Shown here one piece after another: positions 54,401 through 62,457 of a DNA stretch of 64,000 nucleotides. This DNA is from Roseovarius nitratireducens (GTDB lineage: Bacteria > Pseudomonadota > Alphaproteobacteria > Rhodobacterales > Rhodobacteraceae), in the NCBI RefSeq assembly GCF_002925845.1, contig NZ_PDNI01000005.1, positions 23,893 through 87,892 of the forward strand, given 5' to 3'. The stretch's first letter is position 1, and every line of letters begins with the position of its first letter. The position numbers and the translations under genes are program-made. The notes under the pieces are model-generated. The model had not been told where the DNA came from. It searched no databases and saw only the letters and a list, made by a program, of their open reading frames with translations.

Positions 54401-55743
54401 AGGGTGGCATCCTCATGGGATGTCGCCGGCGCGGCCCCGGTCTGGAGATTTCGGTCCTCGACAGTGGCATCGGCGTGCCGGGATGGGAGACCAAGGCGAT
54501 CTTCGATCCCTATTATCAGGGCGACAAGGCCTATGCTGTCGCCGGGCATGGCCTCGGGCTCGGACTGTCGATCGTTCAGCGGCTTGCGGAACTCCTCGAT
54601 CACCCTGTGTCCGTGCGTTCGATCCCCGGCAGGGGGTCGGCCTTCATGATTTCGCTGCCAATCGCCGAAGCGGTTCCCGAGGCCGAACGCGCGTCGCAAG
54701 ACGGGCCTGTCGTGACCGGCGCGCCAAGGCAAACCGGGACGATCCTGCTGGTCGAGGACGAAGACTCGCTGCGAGATCTGCTGGCCGAAACCCTCACGAA
54801 GGACGGCCATACGGTGATTGCCAAGCCCGATGCGAAAACGGCGCTTGACTGGGCCGGTGGCGACGTCGCCGCGCCCGATCTGCTGCTGACGGATTTCGAG
54901 TTGCAGGGCGGCACCGACGGGCTACGTCTGGCGCAGGATTTGCCGGACGTTCTGGGCGAGACGGTGCCGAGCATCATTCTAACCGGCGACATCACCACCG
55001 AGACGATGAAGAACATCGCGAGGTCGACCCACCGGCAAGTTTCCAAACCGGTGATGCCTGCGGTCCTTCTGGCGGAAATATCGGACCTCATGTTGAAGGC
55101 GCGCTCCGAGAAGGCCGAGACCGCCCGCCGCTCGGACCCATCCGGCACGACCGTGCATGTGATCGACGATGACCCGGTGATCCGCGAAAGCACGCGCCGC
55201 CTGTTCGAAGCCGAGGGCTGGAGCGTTGCCACATATGGCTCGGCCGAAGATTTCCTTGCGCGACCGCGACCAGAAGGGTCGGCCTGTCTTCTGGTCGACA
55301 ACGTCCTGCCCGGCATGGACGGGGTGGCATTGATCAAGCGGCTGCGGGCTCAGCGGTCGCACCTGCCCGCGGTGATGCTGACCGGCTACGGCGATGCGGC
55401 CATGGCGGTGGCTGCGATGAAGGCAGGGGCGTCGGACCTGATCGAAAAACCGGCCAGTGCCGCCGAGTTGCTGGCCAGTGTGCGGCAGGCAATCAGGACA
55501 GGCGGTGATGACGATCAACACTCTGATGCGCGCAAATCCGCGGAAAGGGTGTTCTCAAAGCTTACGTCGCGCGAGCGTGACGTGCTGGAACGCGTGCTAG
55601 ACGGCACCTCCAACAAGATCATCGCGCACGATCTCGGGATCAACCAGCGCACGGTCGAGAACCATCGCGCGTCGGTGATGCGCAAGACCGGGGCGAAATC
55701 CATTCCCGAGTTGGTCCGGCTGGCGCTCGCCGCCGGCCTGTAG
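51439..55743 (+). CDS. CheB-CheR-PAS-histidine kinase-REC-REC-LuxR fusion regulator
   Basis: Encodes 1434 residues from the ATG at 51439 (TTGGAA upstream); in-frame starts at 51367 and 51328 would add 24 or 37. Domains in order: CheB methylesterase (about 10-190; Ser in IGASAGG, His in ILHLDP, Asp in GTGTDGSSG), CheR methyltransferase (about 235-480; SFFRDP, VAGCSTGEEAYSLG, SCRNLLIYL), a coiled coil (about 650-725; NEEFQSTNEELLASKEELQ), PAS (about 730-840), HisKA with SHDLRQPLQ (His near 867), HATPase (N box LRNLLSNAVKY, G box GHGLGLGLSI), a receiver near 1100 (Asp in LLLTDFEL), a second, FixJ-like receiver near 1238 (Asp in LLVDNVLPGMDG) and a LuxR DNA-binding domain near 1373 (LTSRERDVL). 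Cytoplasmic; no membrane span. The signal is unknown. Confidence 0.93.
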   Translation: MSDDTTREDLSVIAIGASAGGLEACRALLKDMPGDTQAAFILILHLDPTHDSMMVDLLAAHTDLTVVQASEGMALRPGCLHVIPPGVFLTVKQRVLHLSEPDGGKAVRLPFDVLLRSLAKDAGAASGCIVLSGTGTDGSSGLAEIHAAGGLVIAQDPAEAGYSGMPESAIGTGVVAKILPICQMVAALAAFIGEAQTNTAVPPDQADHRKASVPRTETPDTSGYDDILALVGEHAAQDLSLYKRGTLERRIARRMAAVGLGPEETGHYLRILQSDTEERAHLSADLLIHVTSFFRDPEVFKHLSDKVIPDLLSDLPDDRPLRIWVAGCSTGEEAYSLGMVCLEAMEAAGSGARLQILASDVDPEAVATARAGYYPKDIETCVSPERLTRFFIPDDGGWRVSAELRDVIVFTVADVLSDPPFSRIDLVSCRNLLIYLGPEAQKRVVARCCFALRPGGLLLLGTAEMPGPGDTCFAVEDKDARLWRRVGRSQPGDLNFASGPRERTSSSPDRAPVQRTALADLCRRTLLENYAPAAALLNRQLDCLYLLGPTDRFLKITEGHPDPGFPGMLPKSLRARFREAAAACTPDNPVVTVSGRRVAGDTGFDIALHAVSTGTEPMLLACFLPAPQPWQTETPEPSGDGQARRAEDLEAELEVTRGELHDAVRDLEREVEAHSADSAEALSVNEEFQSTNEELLASKEELQSLNEELTALNSQLQETLERHRTTANDLQNVLYSTDVATLFLDEDLNIRFFTPAARAIFHVIPTDVGRPLTDLAAVSTDDDLVADARAVLASSDPKEREITAAEDTCFLRRIQPYRAEGGRTDGVVITYANITERKRITASLEAAKNEADRATRAKSRFLAAASHDLRQPLQSMALLHKLLGRHKRSTEGARLIKLLDQTLGSMTAMLDSMLDVNRIESGIIRPNMRPVALAPLLQRLADEFEPLCHLKGLKLSLVPCTAWVQTDQQLLEQMLRNLLSNAVKYTSKGGILMGCRRRGPGLEISVLDSGIGVPGWETKAIFDPYYQGDKAYAVAGHGLGLGLSIVQRLAELLDHPVSVRSIPGRGSAFMISLPIAEAVPEAERASQDGPVVTGAPRQTGTILLVEDEDSLRDLLAETLTKDGHTVIAKPDAKTALDWAGGDVAAPDLLLTDFELQGGTDGLRLAQDLPDVLGETVPSIILTGDITTETMKNIARSTHRQVSKPVMPAVLLAEISDLMLKARSEKAETARRSDPSGTTVHVIDDDPVIRESTRRLFEAEGWSVATYGSAEDFLARPRPEGSACLLVDNVLPGMDGVALIKRLRAQRSHLPAVMLTGYGDAAMAVAAMKAGASDLIEKPASAAELLASVRQAIRTGGDDDQHSDARKSAERVFSKLTSRERDVLERVLDGTSNKIIAHDLGINQRTVENHRASVMRKTGAKSIPELVRLALAAGL

Positions 55744-55821
55744 GGCGCATGACGACAGGCGCGGCGCCGGTTGTCGATCCATGGTTTTGACACCTCATGA
55801 CTTGCGATCCCTGTTTTGTCG

Positions 55822-55846
55822 GGAACGCAAATCGGAACGATACGTT
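55822..55846 (+). promoter_or_regulatory. EcfG-type promoter (exact match)
   Basis: GGAAC, 16 bases, CGTT, 42 bases before the esterase ATG. It lies about 80 bases after the kinase fusion stop. Confidence 0.82.
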
Positions 55847-55887
55847 ACAGTGCGTGAAGGGAGGTCTGACAGTCAAAGGAAGTTACC

Positions 55888-57024
55888 ATGTTACACAGCT
55901 ACACGGCCTCCATGCGCGACGCAAACCGGCTGATGGACCTTTCCGGACAGACCGACTTTTTACAAAAACTCCAGAAAACCTTCGCCGTGGCGATGATCGA
56001 TGCGGCATTTGCTCCATTGACCGTGCAGGTGCCGAAGGCACGCAAGCCGCGCGACGCCCCGGTAAACACGGTCGTCCGCGGCTTGGGGTCAACCATCAAA
56101 CAGGTGCGGGCCGCACAATCGCGCGTGCCGATGCCTCTGACCCGGTCACCCGTACCTGAGATCACGCCCCGCATCCCGGCGCAGGCACAGTACCTAACCC
56201 GCAAGCACCGAAGCGTCGCAGGATCGCGCGGCTACCGGCTTTATCTGCCAGTCGGACGGCCCAACGGCCTGATCCTGATGCTGCATGGTTGCAATCAGAC
56301 CCCCGATGACTTTGCCCTTGGCACACACATGAACGCACTGGCCGAAAAGTATGGCATTGTGCTCGCCTATCCCGAGCAGACCCGGCGTAACAGTCCGGCA
56401 TGCTGCTGGAACTGGTTCAAACCGGGCCATCAGATGCGCGGTATGGGTGAACCTGCCATCCTTGCATCGCTGACGCGCAAACTCATGCGGGAGTTCGGTC
56501 TTGGCCGTGACAGGGTCTTCGTGGCCGGGCTGTCTGCCGGCGGCGCGATGGCGGCGATACTGGCGGATGTCTATCCGGACATCTTTTCCGCAGCCGGGGT
56601 CCATTCGGGTTTCGCGCGCGGCGCGGCAAGCGGTGTGGTGTCCGCCGTGTCGGCAATGCGAAGCGGTGGCACGTCGACCGGCATCGCCCCTGTCATCGCG
56701 TCAAAGTCGTGTCCGGTCCGCCGGATCATCTTTCAGGGCGAGGACGACAGAACGGTCCATCCATCCAACGCGGCGCAGATCGTCGCGGCAGAGGTGGGGA
56801 ATGACGTAACGCCGGACAAGGTCGCCAAACGGACAGTGCGCGGGCGCGACTATTGCAAAAGCGACTTTACCAATTGCGACGGGGCGGTTCAGATTGAACT
56901 CTGGATGATCGAGGGATCGGGCCATGCCTGGTCCGGTGGCCGCGCGGCAGGATCCTACACCGACACCAAAGGGCCCGATGCCTCGGCGCAGATGATCCGG
57001 TTCTTCATGGCCAACTCCGCCTGA
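55888..57024 (+). CDS. PHB depolymerase family esterase
   Basis: Encodes 378 residues. After a 100-residue N-terminal region without recognised domain (helical, then Pro/Lys-rich) comes an Esterase_phd hydrolase: LILMLHGCNQTPDDFALGT with the oxyanion hole, GLSAGGAMAA with the nucleophile Ser, GEDDRTVHP with the Asp and GSGHAWSGG with the His. Members act on polyhydroxyalkanoates, or on feruloyl and acetyl esters. No signal peptide is seen, suggesting an intracellular role such as granule or polymer turnover. AAAGGAAG precedes the ATG. A decayed relative lies at 40826-41366. Confidence 0.88.
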   Translation: MLHSYTASMRDANRLMDLSGQTDFLQKLQKTFAVAMIDAAFAPLTVQVPKARKPRDAPVNTVVRGLGSTIKQVRAAQSRVPMPLTRSPVPEITPRIPAQAQYLTRKHRSVAGSRGYRLYLPVGRPNGLILMLHGCNQTPDDFALGTHMNALAEKYGIVLAYPEQTRRNSPACCWNWFKPGHQMRGMGEPAILASLTRKLMREFGLGRDRVFVAGLSAGGAMAAILADVYPDIFSAAGVHSGFARGAASGVVSAVSAMRSGGTSTGIAPVIASKSCPVRRIIFQGEDDRTVHPSNAAQIVAAEVGNDVTPDKVAKRTVRGRDYCKSDFTNCDGAVQIELWMIEGSGHAWSGGRAAGSYTDTKGPDASAQMIRFFMANSA

Positions 57025-57038
57025 GACCGAATGACTCC

Positions 57039-57063
57039 GGAACGCCAGGCCCATGTGAGCGTT
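57039..57063 (+). promoter_or_regulatory. EcfG-type promoter, symmetric (both strands)
   Basis: GGAAC, 16 bases, CGTT, which continues as CC so that the reverse strand also reads GGAAC, 16 bases, CGTT (57041-57065). On the plus strand it would drive the PRC-barrel gene 146 bases on; on the minus strand it would read antisense into the esterase 3' end. Confidence 0.75.
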
Positions 57064-57208
57064 CCTTTCATGTGGCTGAGGTCTTTTGATGCGGTGCCTC
57101 TCCTGCTCAATCTCGCAGAGCACTCACTCGTTAACGGTGTTTCGGTCACAACCCTGCAGGGGGCACCTGTTGCCATACATCCCAGGCCAAGGGATAGAGG
57201 AGACGTCC

Positions 57209-57568
57209 ATGACACATCAAGACACGACACCGCACGGAACGGGAACCGGCGGGGCCTTCGGCTTTGTTCGCGATGGCTATGACCCGGCCGAGACGAACAC
57301 TCTCACCACCTCCGATGTGGAAAGCGCCACTGTCTACGGACGCGACGACGAAACCATCGGGTCAATCAGTGCATTGAAGGTGACCACGGACGGCAAGATC
57401 ACTGATGCCGTGATCGACGTCGGAGGATTTCTTGGCATGGGGGCGCATTCCGTTCTCTTGCCGTTCAGCGAACTGACCGTTCTGCGCGAGACCGACGGGA
57501 CCGACATGCGCGTCCATCTCGATACGACAAAGGACAAGCTCAAGGCCATGCCGAACCACGCGGGCTGA
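57209..57568 (+). CDS. PRC-barrel domain protein
   Basis: Encodes 119 residues. The PRC-barrel (about 45-118) has ESATVYGRDDETIGSI and VIDVGGFLGMGAHSV, the usual strand and glycine turn motifs. PRC-barrels bind RNA or other proteins and, in alphaproteobacteria, are common in stress regulons. ATG at 57209 after GAGGAG. It has no signal peptide, so it should be cytoplasmic. A terminator follows. Confidence 0.85.
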   Translation: MTHQDTTPHGTGTGGAFGFVRDGYDPAETNTLTTSDVESATVYGRDDETIGSISALKVTTDGKITDAVIDVGGFLGMGAHSVLLPFSELTVLRETDGTDMRVHLDTTKDKLKAMPNHAG

Positions 57569-57589
57569 CCACTCCGGTTCTGAATGACC

Positions 57590-57624
57590 AGAGGCCGCAC
57601 AGATCACTGTGTGGCCTCTTTCGT
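57590..57624 (+). terminator. Rho-independent terminator of the PRC gene
   Basis: AGAGGCCGCACAG and CTGTGTGGCCTCT form a 13-base stem with one G-T pair and an ATCA loop, then TTTCGTC. The stop codon lies about 20 bases upstream. It also stands between convergent PRC genes. Confidence 0.85.
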
Positions 57625-57699
57625 CAGATCGATCAAGCATGTGCCGGTCGTTTCAGTTCAGCCGGGGCCGCACGGAAACCTCCGACAGACGCGCGGGCA

Positions 57700-58656
57700 T
57701 CACTTCGACGCCATGTAACGCGGCAGATCCTGGATCTGTTCCTTGGTTGCATCGACATAGAGGCGCACGTCTTCATAGCCCTTATTCGTGACAATCGTCA
57801 GTTCCTCGAACTGGAGCGATGCCTGACTGCTTCCGATGCCGAGAAAACCACCGAAATCAATGACGACATTGGTGATCTTTCCATCCTTATCGAGGATCAT
57901 GTCCGTCACGTCGCCGACATCGTTGTCATTGACGTCATAGACGGTCTTGCCTGTCAGCATGTCGGTCGAGACGTCCTGCGCTTCGATCTGGTCGTAGCCT
58001 TCACGCTCGATCTGGGGGGCCGCGAACGCATCGCGCGCGTCGTTGCGCGTTCCGTCATTGCCCTGTGCCGCAGCGGTGCTTGCCGTCTGGTCCGTGCGGT
58101 CTTGCCCGTCGACACGTGCAGCCGCGTTCCGTGCTTTGGTGCGGTCATATGCGGGAGCATCCTGGAGCATGTCGGCCCCGGTACTCACGACGATATACAT
58201 CTGCGACCGGTCGTCCGCGTCAGAGGCAAAGGTGACCTGCTCCATCGTCACGGCGACGTCCTGCTCGCCCATGCCGAGGAAACCACCGACACCGATCACC
58301 AGCGCACGGACCTGCCCATCACTGGACAGCACGATTTCGTTGATCTGGCCGATCTTGTCCATGTTATCCAGATCGCCGCGTTTCATGGTGGCCATACGGT
58401 GCGATTGGTCCGCGTTGCCGGATGCCTGATCGCTGGCCTTGGTCCGTTCGCCCGCCGAGCGGCGCGCATGAACGTCGTGGCCCATCAGGTCGGAGGCATA
58501 CAGGTCCGACTGTCCGCGCTCTGACAGAAAGCCGGACATTTTCCCGCTCTGCCCCTGAGTTTCAGAACTGGCGGTCGTGTCTGACGACTGGGCCAGCGTC
58601 ATTGCCGGAAAACCAAGTGCGACGACCATGGCCGTGGTTGAAAGAAGCTTTTGCAT
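57700..58656 (-). CDS. Exported protein with two PRC-barrel domains
   Basis: Encodes 318 residues. A signal peptide (MQKLLSTTAMVVALGFPAMTLA) is followed by two PRC-barrels, about 90-160 (LVIGVGGFLGMGEQDV) and about 230-310 (VVIDFGGFLGIGSSQ), linked by a polar acidic stretch. It is probably periplasmic. The barrels are related to the 57209 protein. An exact EcfG promoter lies 67 bases upstream. Function unknown beyond stress association. Confidence 0.88.
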   Translation of the reverse strand: MQKLLSTTAMVVALGFPAMTLAQSSDTTASSETQGQSGKMSGFLSERGQSDLYASDLMGHDVHARRSAGERTKASDQASGNADQSHRMATMKRGDLDNMDKIGQINEIVLSSDGQVRALVIGVGGFLGMGEQDVAVTMEQVTFASDADDRSQMYIVVSTGADMLQDAPAYDRTKARNAAARVDGQDRTDQTASTAAAQGNDGTRNDARDAFAAPQIEREGYDQIEAQDVSTDMLTGKTVYDVNDNDVGDVTDMILDKDGKITNVVIDFGGFLGIGSSQASLQFEELTIVTNKGYEDVRLYVDATKEQIQDLPRYMASK

Positions 58657-58722
58657 TTAGGAATCCTCCTTGGGGTGGGGCGTGGATCGACAGCCGATCG
58701 CGTACTCACCCAACAAGGTAGA

Positions 58723-58747
58723 AACGTGCCGCAGCGCATTCCGTTCC
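58723..58747 (-). promoter_or_regulatory. EcfG-type promoter (exact match)
   Basis: On the minus strand GGAAC, 16 bases, CGTT. It drives the exported double PRC-barrel gene, whose ATG is 67 bases away. Confidence 0.82.
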
Positions 58748-58857
58748 ATGATGAGGGCGGGGCGAGCGTATCCGGTCCCTGGGAAACGGCAGAACGTCAG
58801 GGACGTCGGTAAACTCCGACCACTGCGTCCACCAGCGGTGGTTTTGTCCCGAGGGAC

Positions 58858-58882
58858 GGAACGAACCCTAGCGCCGGACGTT
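58858..58882 (+). promoter_or_regulatory. EcfG-type promoter (exact match)
   Basis: GGAAC, 16 bases, CGTT, 36 bases before the CsbD gene. Divergent from the previous promoter across about 110 bases. Confidence 0.85.
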
Positions 58883-58917
58883 ACCCTGTTATCTGTAACC
58901 CCAACATGGAGAATCCG

Positions 58918-59115
58918 ATGAACTGGGATGAAGTCAAAGGCAAATGGAAGCAGATCACAGGTAGCGCCAAGTCGAAATGGGGCGAACTGACCGACGACGA
59001 CCTGCAGCAGATCGACGGCGAGCGGGAAAAGTTGGTCGGCAAAATCCAGGAAAGATACGGGATTGGCAAGGAAGAGGCCGAAAAGCAGGTCGACGACTGG
59101 GCCAGCACAACCTGA
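58918..59115 (+). CDS. CsbD family stress protein
   Basis: Encodes 65 residues. The family pattern WDEVKGKWKQITGSAKSKWG is complete, followed by the helical QIDGEREKLVGKIQERYG. CsbD proteins are small hydrophilic stress-induced proteins. The ATG at 58918 (MNWDE) is favoured over 58906 because GGAG lies seven bases before it. Controlled by an exact EcfG promoter, and the first gene before the MscS-like channel gene. Confidence 0.93.
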   Translation: MNWDEVKGKWKQITGSAKSKWGELTDDDLQQIDGEREKLVGKIQERYGIGKEEAEKQVDDWASTT

Positions 59116-59140
59116 GCTTTCCCACCACTCATGGCGTGTG

Positions 59141-59172
59141 GAAGCGGTCGATGATTCATCGACCGCTTCTTG
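59141..59172 (+). terminator. Terminator after the CsbD gene
   Basis: GAAGCGGTCGATG and CATCGACCGCTTC form a perfect 13-base stem with an ATT loop, then TTGCG. It lies between CsbD and the channel gene, so the channel may depend on read-through or its own promoter. Confidence 0.8.
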
Positions 59173-59204
59173 CGTTCCTAATCCGACAGTCGACAGAGGG
59201 CCAA

Positions 59205-60884
59205 ATGGATATTGCACCCCGATCGCCTTGCCTTTCGGGCTACAAACGCTTTCTTATCTTGCTTCTGTCGGGCATCTGGATCGCATGTGCGACAAGTCCG
59301 CCCGTTATGGCGCAGGATGACCCGGCGCTCTGGTACGAGTTGGAAGCGATCAATCCGGGCCTCGTAACGCCGCCGAACGATGTCGACCGGAGTTCCCCCC
59401 GCGCGACACTCAGAAGTTTTGTCGATCTTGCGGAAACGGGCGATCATGACACCTCTGCGCATCTCCTGGAATTGTCGAAGCTACCGCATGACGAACAAGA
59501 GGCGCGTGGGCCGGACCTCGCGGCCAGACTCGCGTCGGTCATCGACCGCAAGCTCCGGATCAACTGGGCGGGCATCCCTGCCGAACCCGATGCCCACACG
59601 CCCCAAACTGCCAATGGTCAGAAGGATATGGAGCGACGGCGCGACTATCTTCTGGAAGAGTTTGAGGTGGACGGCCAGATCTATGCCATCCGTCTCTCCC
59701 GCTATGCGGAAAAAACATCCGAAGACGAGTCCGCCGAGCCTGTCTGGCTTTTCTCGCGCGACACGATTGACAGTATCGATGGTCTTCACGACGCTTTCGG
59801 CCCAAGAGCCTTCGAGGCCCACATTCCGGACACGATGAAGGCACGGGTCGGCTGGCTGCAGATTTGGGAGTGGATCGCACTGCCCCTGTTGGTGGGCCTT
59901 GTCGGTCTTGTCGGCCTGCTCACGTCAAAGCTTGTCGGGCTGGGCAGGAACATATCCAGCGGTCGCGTGATGCGTCACGCCTTCGAGCGCGCGGCGCTGC
60001 CACTGTCACTGGTCACCGCGGCGGCGGCGGCGCACTGGCTTTTGGGATTCATCGTGTCCCTGTCGGGCCCGGCGACTGCAATCATCACGCCGGCGCTGGT
60101 GCTTCTGGCCGTTATCGGATTCAGCCTTGCCGCCCTGCGCGCCGTCGATGCTCTGCTCGACCGTGTGACCCGTCGTTATCTCGGTGACACGAACGATACG
60201 CCCAGCTCGTCTGATCGCCAGTTCTACACGTCTATATATGCTTTGCGGCGGATCATTCTGGTGATCACAGTCGGCTTCTCACTCGTTTTCGTGCTGCTGC
60301 AATTCGATATCTTTGCGGACATGGGTGTCACCCTGCTTGCGTCCGCGGGTGTCCTGACGGTGATCCTCGGCATCGCCGGGCAGGTTACGCTCGGCAATAT
60401 GGTGGCGTCGCTGCAAATCGCGATTGCAAAGCCTGTTCGGATCGGAGACAGCATCCACTATGAAGGTACATGGTGTGTCGTAGAGGCGATTTACTTTACC
60501 TTCATCCGCCTGCGCACATGGGATGAACGGCGGATCATCGTGCCGGTCAAATATTTCCTGTCCTATCCCTTCAAGAACTGGTCGGTCATAGATGAACGCA
60601 TGATCTGCACCATTGGACTTGTCCTGGATCCGATGGCCGAAGTGAAGGTCCTTCGGGAGAAATTCATCGCCTTCGGCAAGGCTGATCCGGATGTAATCGA
60701 ACCCGAGCAACTCTGTGCTTATATCACGGATCATACGTTGACTGGTCTGAATGTCGAATTCTACGCCATGGCCCCGGACCCATGGAAGGCGTGGAACATC
60801 GAAATGCGCCTGCGCGAGGACCTGGTTGATTTCATCCGCACGGAACATCCCGAATGGTGGCCGCACGAACGCATCGAATTATAG
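59205..60884 (+). CDS. MscS-family mechanosensitive channel with large N-terminal domain
   Basis: Encodes 559 residues. A signal/first span (RFLILLLSGIWIACATS) precedes a periplasmic domain of about 190 residues, then four or five membrane spans (about 225-430). The pore and beta domain carry AGVLTVILGIAGQVTLGNMVASLQIA and KPVRIGDSI, the MscS core, and a C-terminal domain follows. It lets solutes out under osmotic downshift or, with the large domain, may respond to other cues. ATG at 59205 after AGAGGG. About 90 bases follow CsbD with a terminator between. Confidence 0.9.
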   Translation: MDIAPRSPCLSGYKRFLILLLSGIWIACATSPPVMAQDDPALWYELEAINPGLVTPPNDVDRSSPRATLRSFVDLAETGDHDTSAHLLELSKLPHDEQEARGPDLAARLASVIDRKLRINWAGIPAEPDAHTPQTANGQKDMERRRDYLLEEFEVDGQIYAIRLSRYAEKTSEDESAEPVWLFSRDTIDSIDGLHDAFGPRAFEAHIPDTMKARVGWLQIWEWIALPLLVGLVGLVGLLTSKLVGLGRNISSGRVMRHAFERAALPLSLVTAAAAAHWLLGFIVSLSGPATAIITPALVLLAVIGFSLAALRAVDALLDRVTRRYLGDTNDTPSSSDRQFYTSIYALRRIILVITVGFSLVFVLLQFDIFADMGVTLLASAGVLTVILGIAGQVTLGNMVASLQIAIAKPVRIGDSIHYEGTWCVVEAIYFTFIRLRTWDERRIIVPVKYFLSYPFKNWSVIDERMICTIGLVLDPMAEVKVLREKFIAFGKADPDVIEPEQLCAYITDHTLTGLNVEFYAMAPDPWKAWNIEMRLREDLVDFIRTEHPEWWPHERIEL

Positions 60885-60920
60885 CCGATAGAAGATGAAG
60901 GCCCACCGGGCACCCCCCAA

Positions 60921-62354
60921 TCAAGAGAATGGCCACCGGCGGGCCGGGCGCTCCGGGTCCAGAAGATCGTTTTCCCGCAGGATATCATCCCCGATAACCC
61001 CGAATTCAGGCGGCTCGAACGGCACCAGCGACCGCCCGGACCCGCGCAGCGCTTCGATCGCCCCGATCAGCGAGCCGCTTGCCGCGTGAATGGCCTGCGC
61101 AACCGTCTGTGTCTCCACGTCCAGATGCTCGGCCAAAAGGGTGATGCCGAAACCCGCGATCTTCATGCGGACAGCATCCTCACCTGTCCCGCCCGGCACA
61201 GCCTCGACCGACAGATCGCATTCGGTGTCAAACCCGAGCGACCGGTTGTTCAGGTTGGATGAGCCTACGCGCATAAGCGTGTCGTCCATGATGACGATCT
61301 TGGCGTGCACATAGATCGGGGTCCCTTTGCTTGCCACGGGTGTATAGAGTCTGAAACGGTCGTGAATGTCGGCCTTTCGCACAAGCCTCAGCAGCCGGGC
61401 CCGGGCCGAACCCATCGCTTTCTCCTCGAGCCAACCCTCGGCCGTTTCGGGATTGATCACGACGATCTCGGGGCCGTCCGGCTCGGTCAGCCGGGTGGCA
61501 ATCGCCTCGGCGAGGGTGCGCGAGGCGAAGTATTGGCTTTCGATATAGAGCGTGCGGCGCGTGGCCGCGATGATCGCGAGGTAGAGCGCTTCGATCTCGT
61601 GGACCTCCTCTCGCCCCGCATGGGCCGGTATGGTGCGAGAGATCGCCACCTCGGCATCCCTCAACAAGGGTTCGAGGTTCTCCGGCCAGAGCGGTGGAAC
61701 GGCGGGTGGCGGCGGCAACCGCTCCCCGGTCGCATGTTCCCACCGTGTCCGCGCAAGCTCTCCCAACGCACGCGCCACATTGCCGTCGACGGCGGTGGTT
61801 GCATCGTGCCAGGGTCCGTAAGGCCGCTTGGAGGTGGGCCTGACCCGGAACGGGCTGTCTTCCTCGTGTTCGGACGTGTCCCATCTGTCGGCGGTGGCAT
61901 CGATGCCGCCACAAAAGGCCAGCGCATCGTCAATGACGATGATCTTCTGGTGATGCGCCGCGCCGCTGGGATGCACGTGGTCAAGCTTCATGCGAATCCG
62001 CCGCCCGATCATCCAGTCCACGAGCCTGAGCGGCGTCGACCCGCGCGCGAGCGTTGCCAGAAGCCCGACATCCCACTGGAGAAGATAGATATTGAGGTCG
62101 GGGCGACGACGCACCAGCCAGCTCAGGAACCTGCCCAAACGGTTTGGCACGCCATCCGCGTCCTCGCGCGGGTCGAGGGTGATCCGCGTGTCGAATTCCC
62201 AGCCGATCATGATCACGCTATGCCGAGCGTTCTGCATGACCTCACGGAGCATGGTGAAATAGTCGGCCGCATCGACGATCACCGCCAGGCGATCGGCCTT
62301 TTCGACACGCCAGCACGTGTCGCCCGCCCGCAGAAGTCGTGGTGTGGCATCCAT
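60921..62354 (-). CDS. Phospholipase D family protein (cardiolipin synthase-like)
   Basis: Encodes 477 residues with two HKD motifs, HHQKIIVIDD and HAKIVIMDD followed by GSSNLNNRS, the catalytic pair of the PLD superfamily. Length and layout resemble bacterial PLD or cardiolipin synthases of the PLDc type; no signal peptide or clear membrane span is seen at the start. The ATG at 62352-62354 follows TGGAGG; the frame extends upstream without support. On the minus strand, convergent with the channel gene, ending about 35 bases from it. About 100 bases downstream of the AI-2E gene, possibly an operon. Confidence 0.9.
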   Translation of the reverse strand: MDATPRLLRAGDTCWRVEKADRLAVIVDAADYFTMLREVMQNARHSVIMIGWEFDTRITLDPREDADGVPNRLGRFLSWLVRRRPDLNIYLLQWDVGLLATLARGSTPLRLVDWMIGRRIRMKLDHVHPSGAAHHQKIIVIDDALAFCGGIDATADRWDTSEHEEDSPFRVRPTSKRPYGPWHDATTAVDGNVARALGELARTRWEHATGERLPPPPAVPPLWPENLEPLLRDAEVAISRTIPAHAGREEVHEIEALYLAIIAATRRTLYIESQYFASRTLAEAIATRLTEPDGPEIVVINPETAEGWLEEKAMGSARARLLRLVRKADIHDRFRLYTPVASKGTPIYVHAKIVIMDDTLMRVGSSNLNNRSLGFDTECDLSVEAVPGGTGEDAVRMKIAGFGITLLAEHLDVETQTVAQAIHAASGSLIGAIEALRGSGRSLVPFEPPEFGVIGDDILRENDLLDPERPARRWPFS

Positions 62355-62457
62355 GATCGGCCTCCAGTGCATGGTTCTGTCCGGTCGCCGCATGCGGGCC
62401 GGTCTGCGTTCAGGCGGAACGGCGCGCCGACAATGGCCCCTGCGCCGTGGCCCCGGA

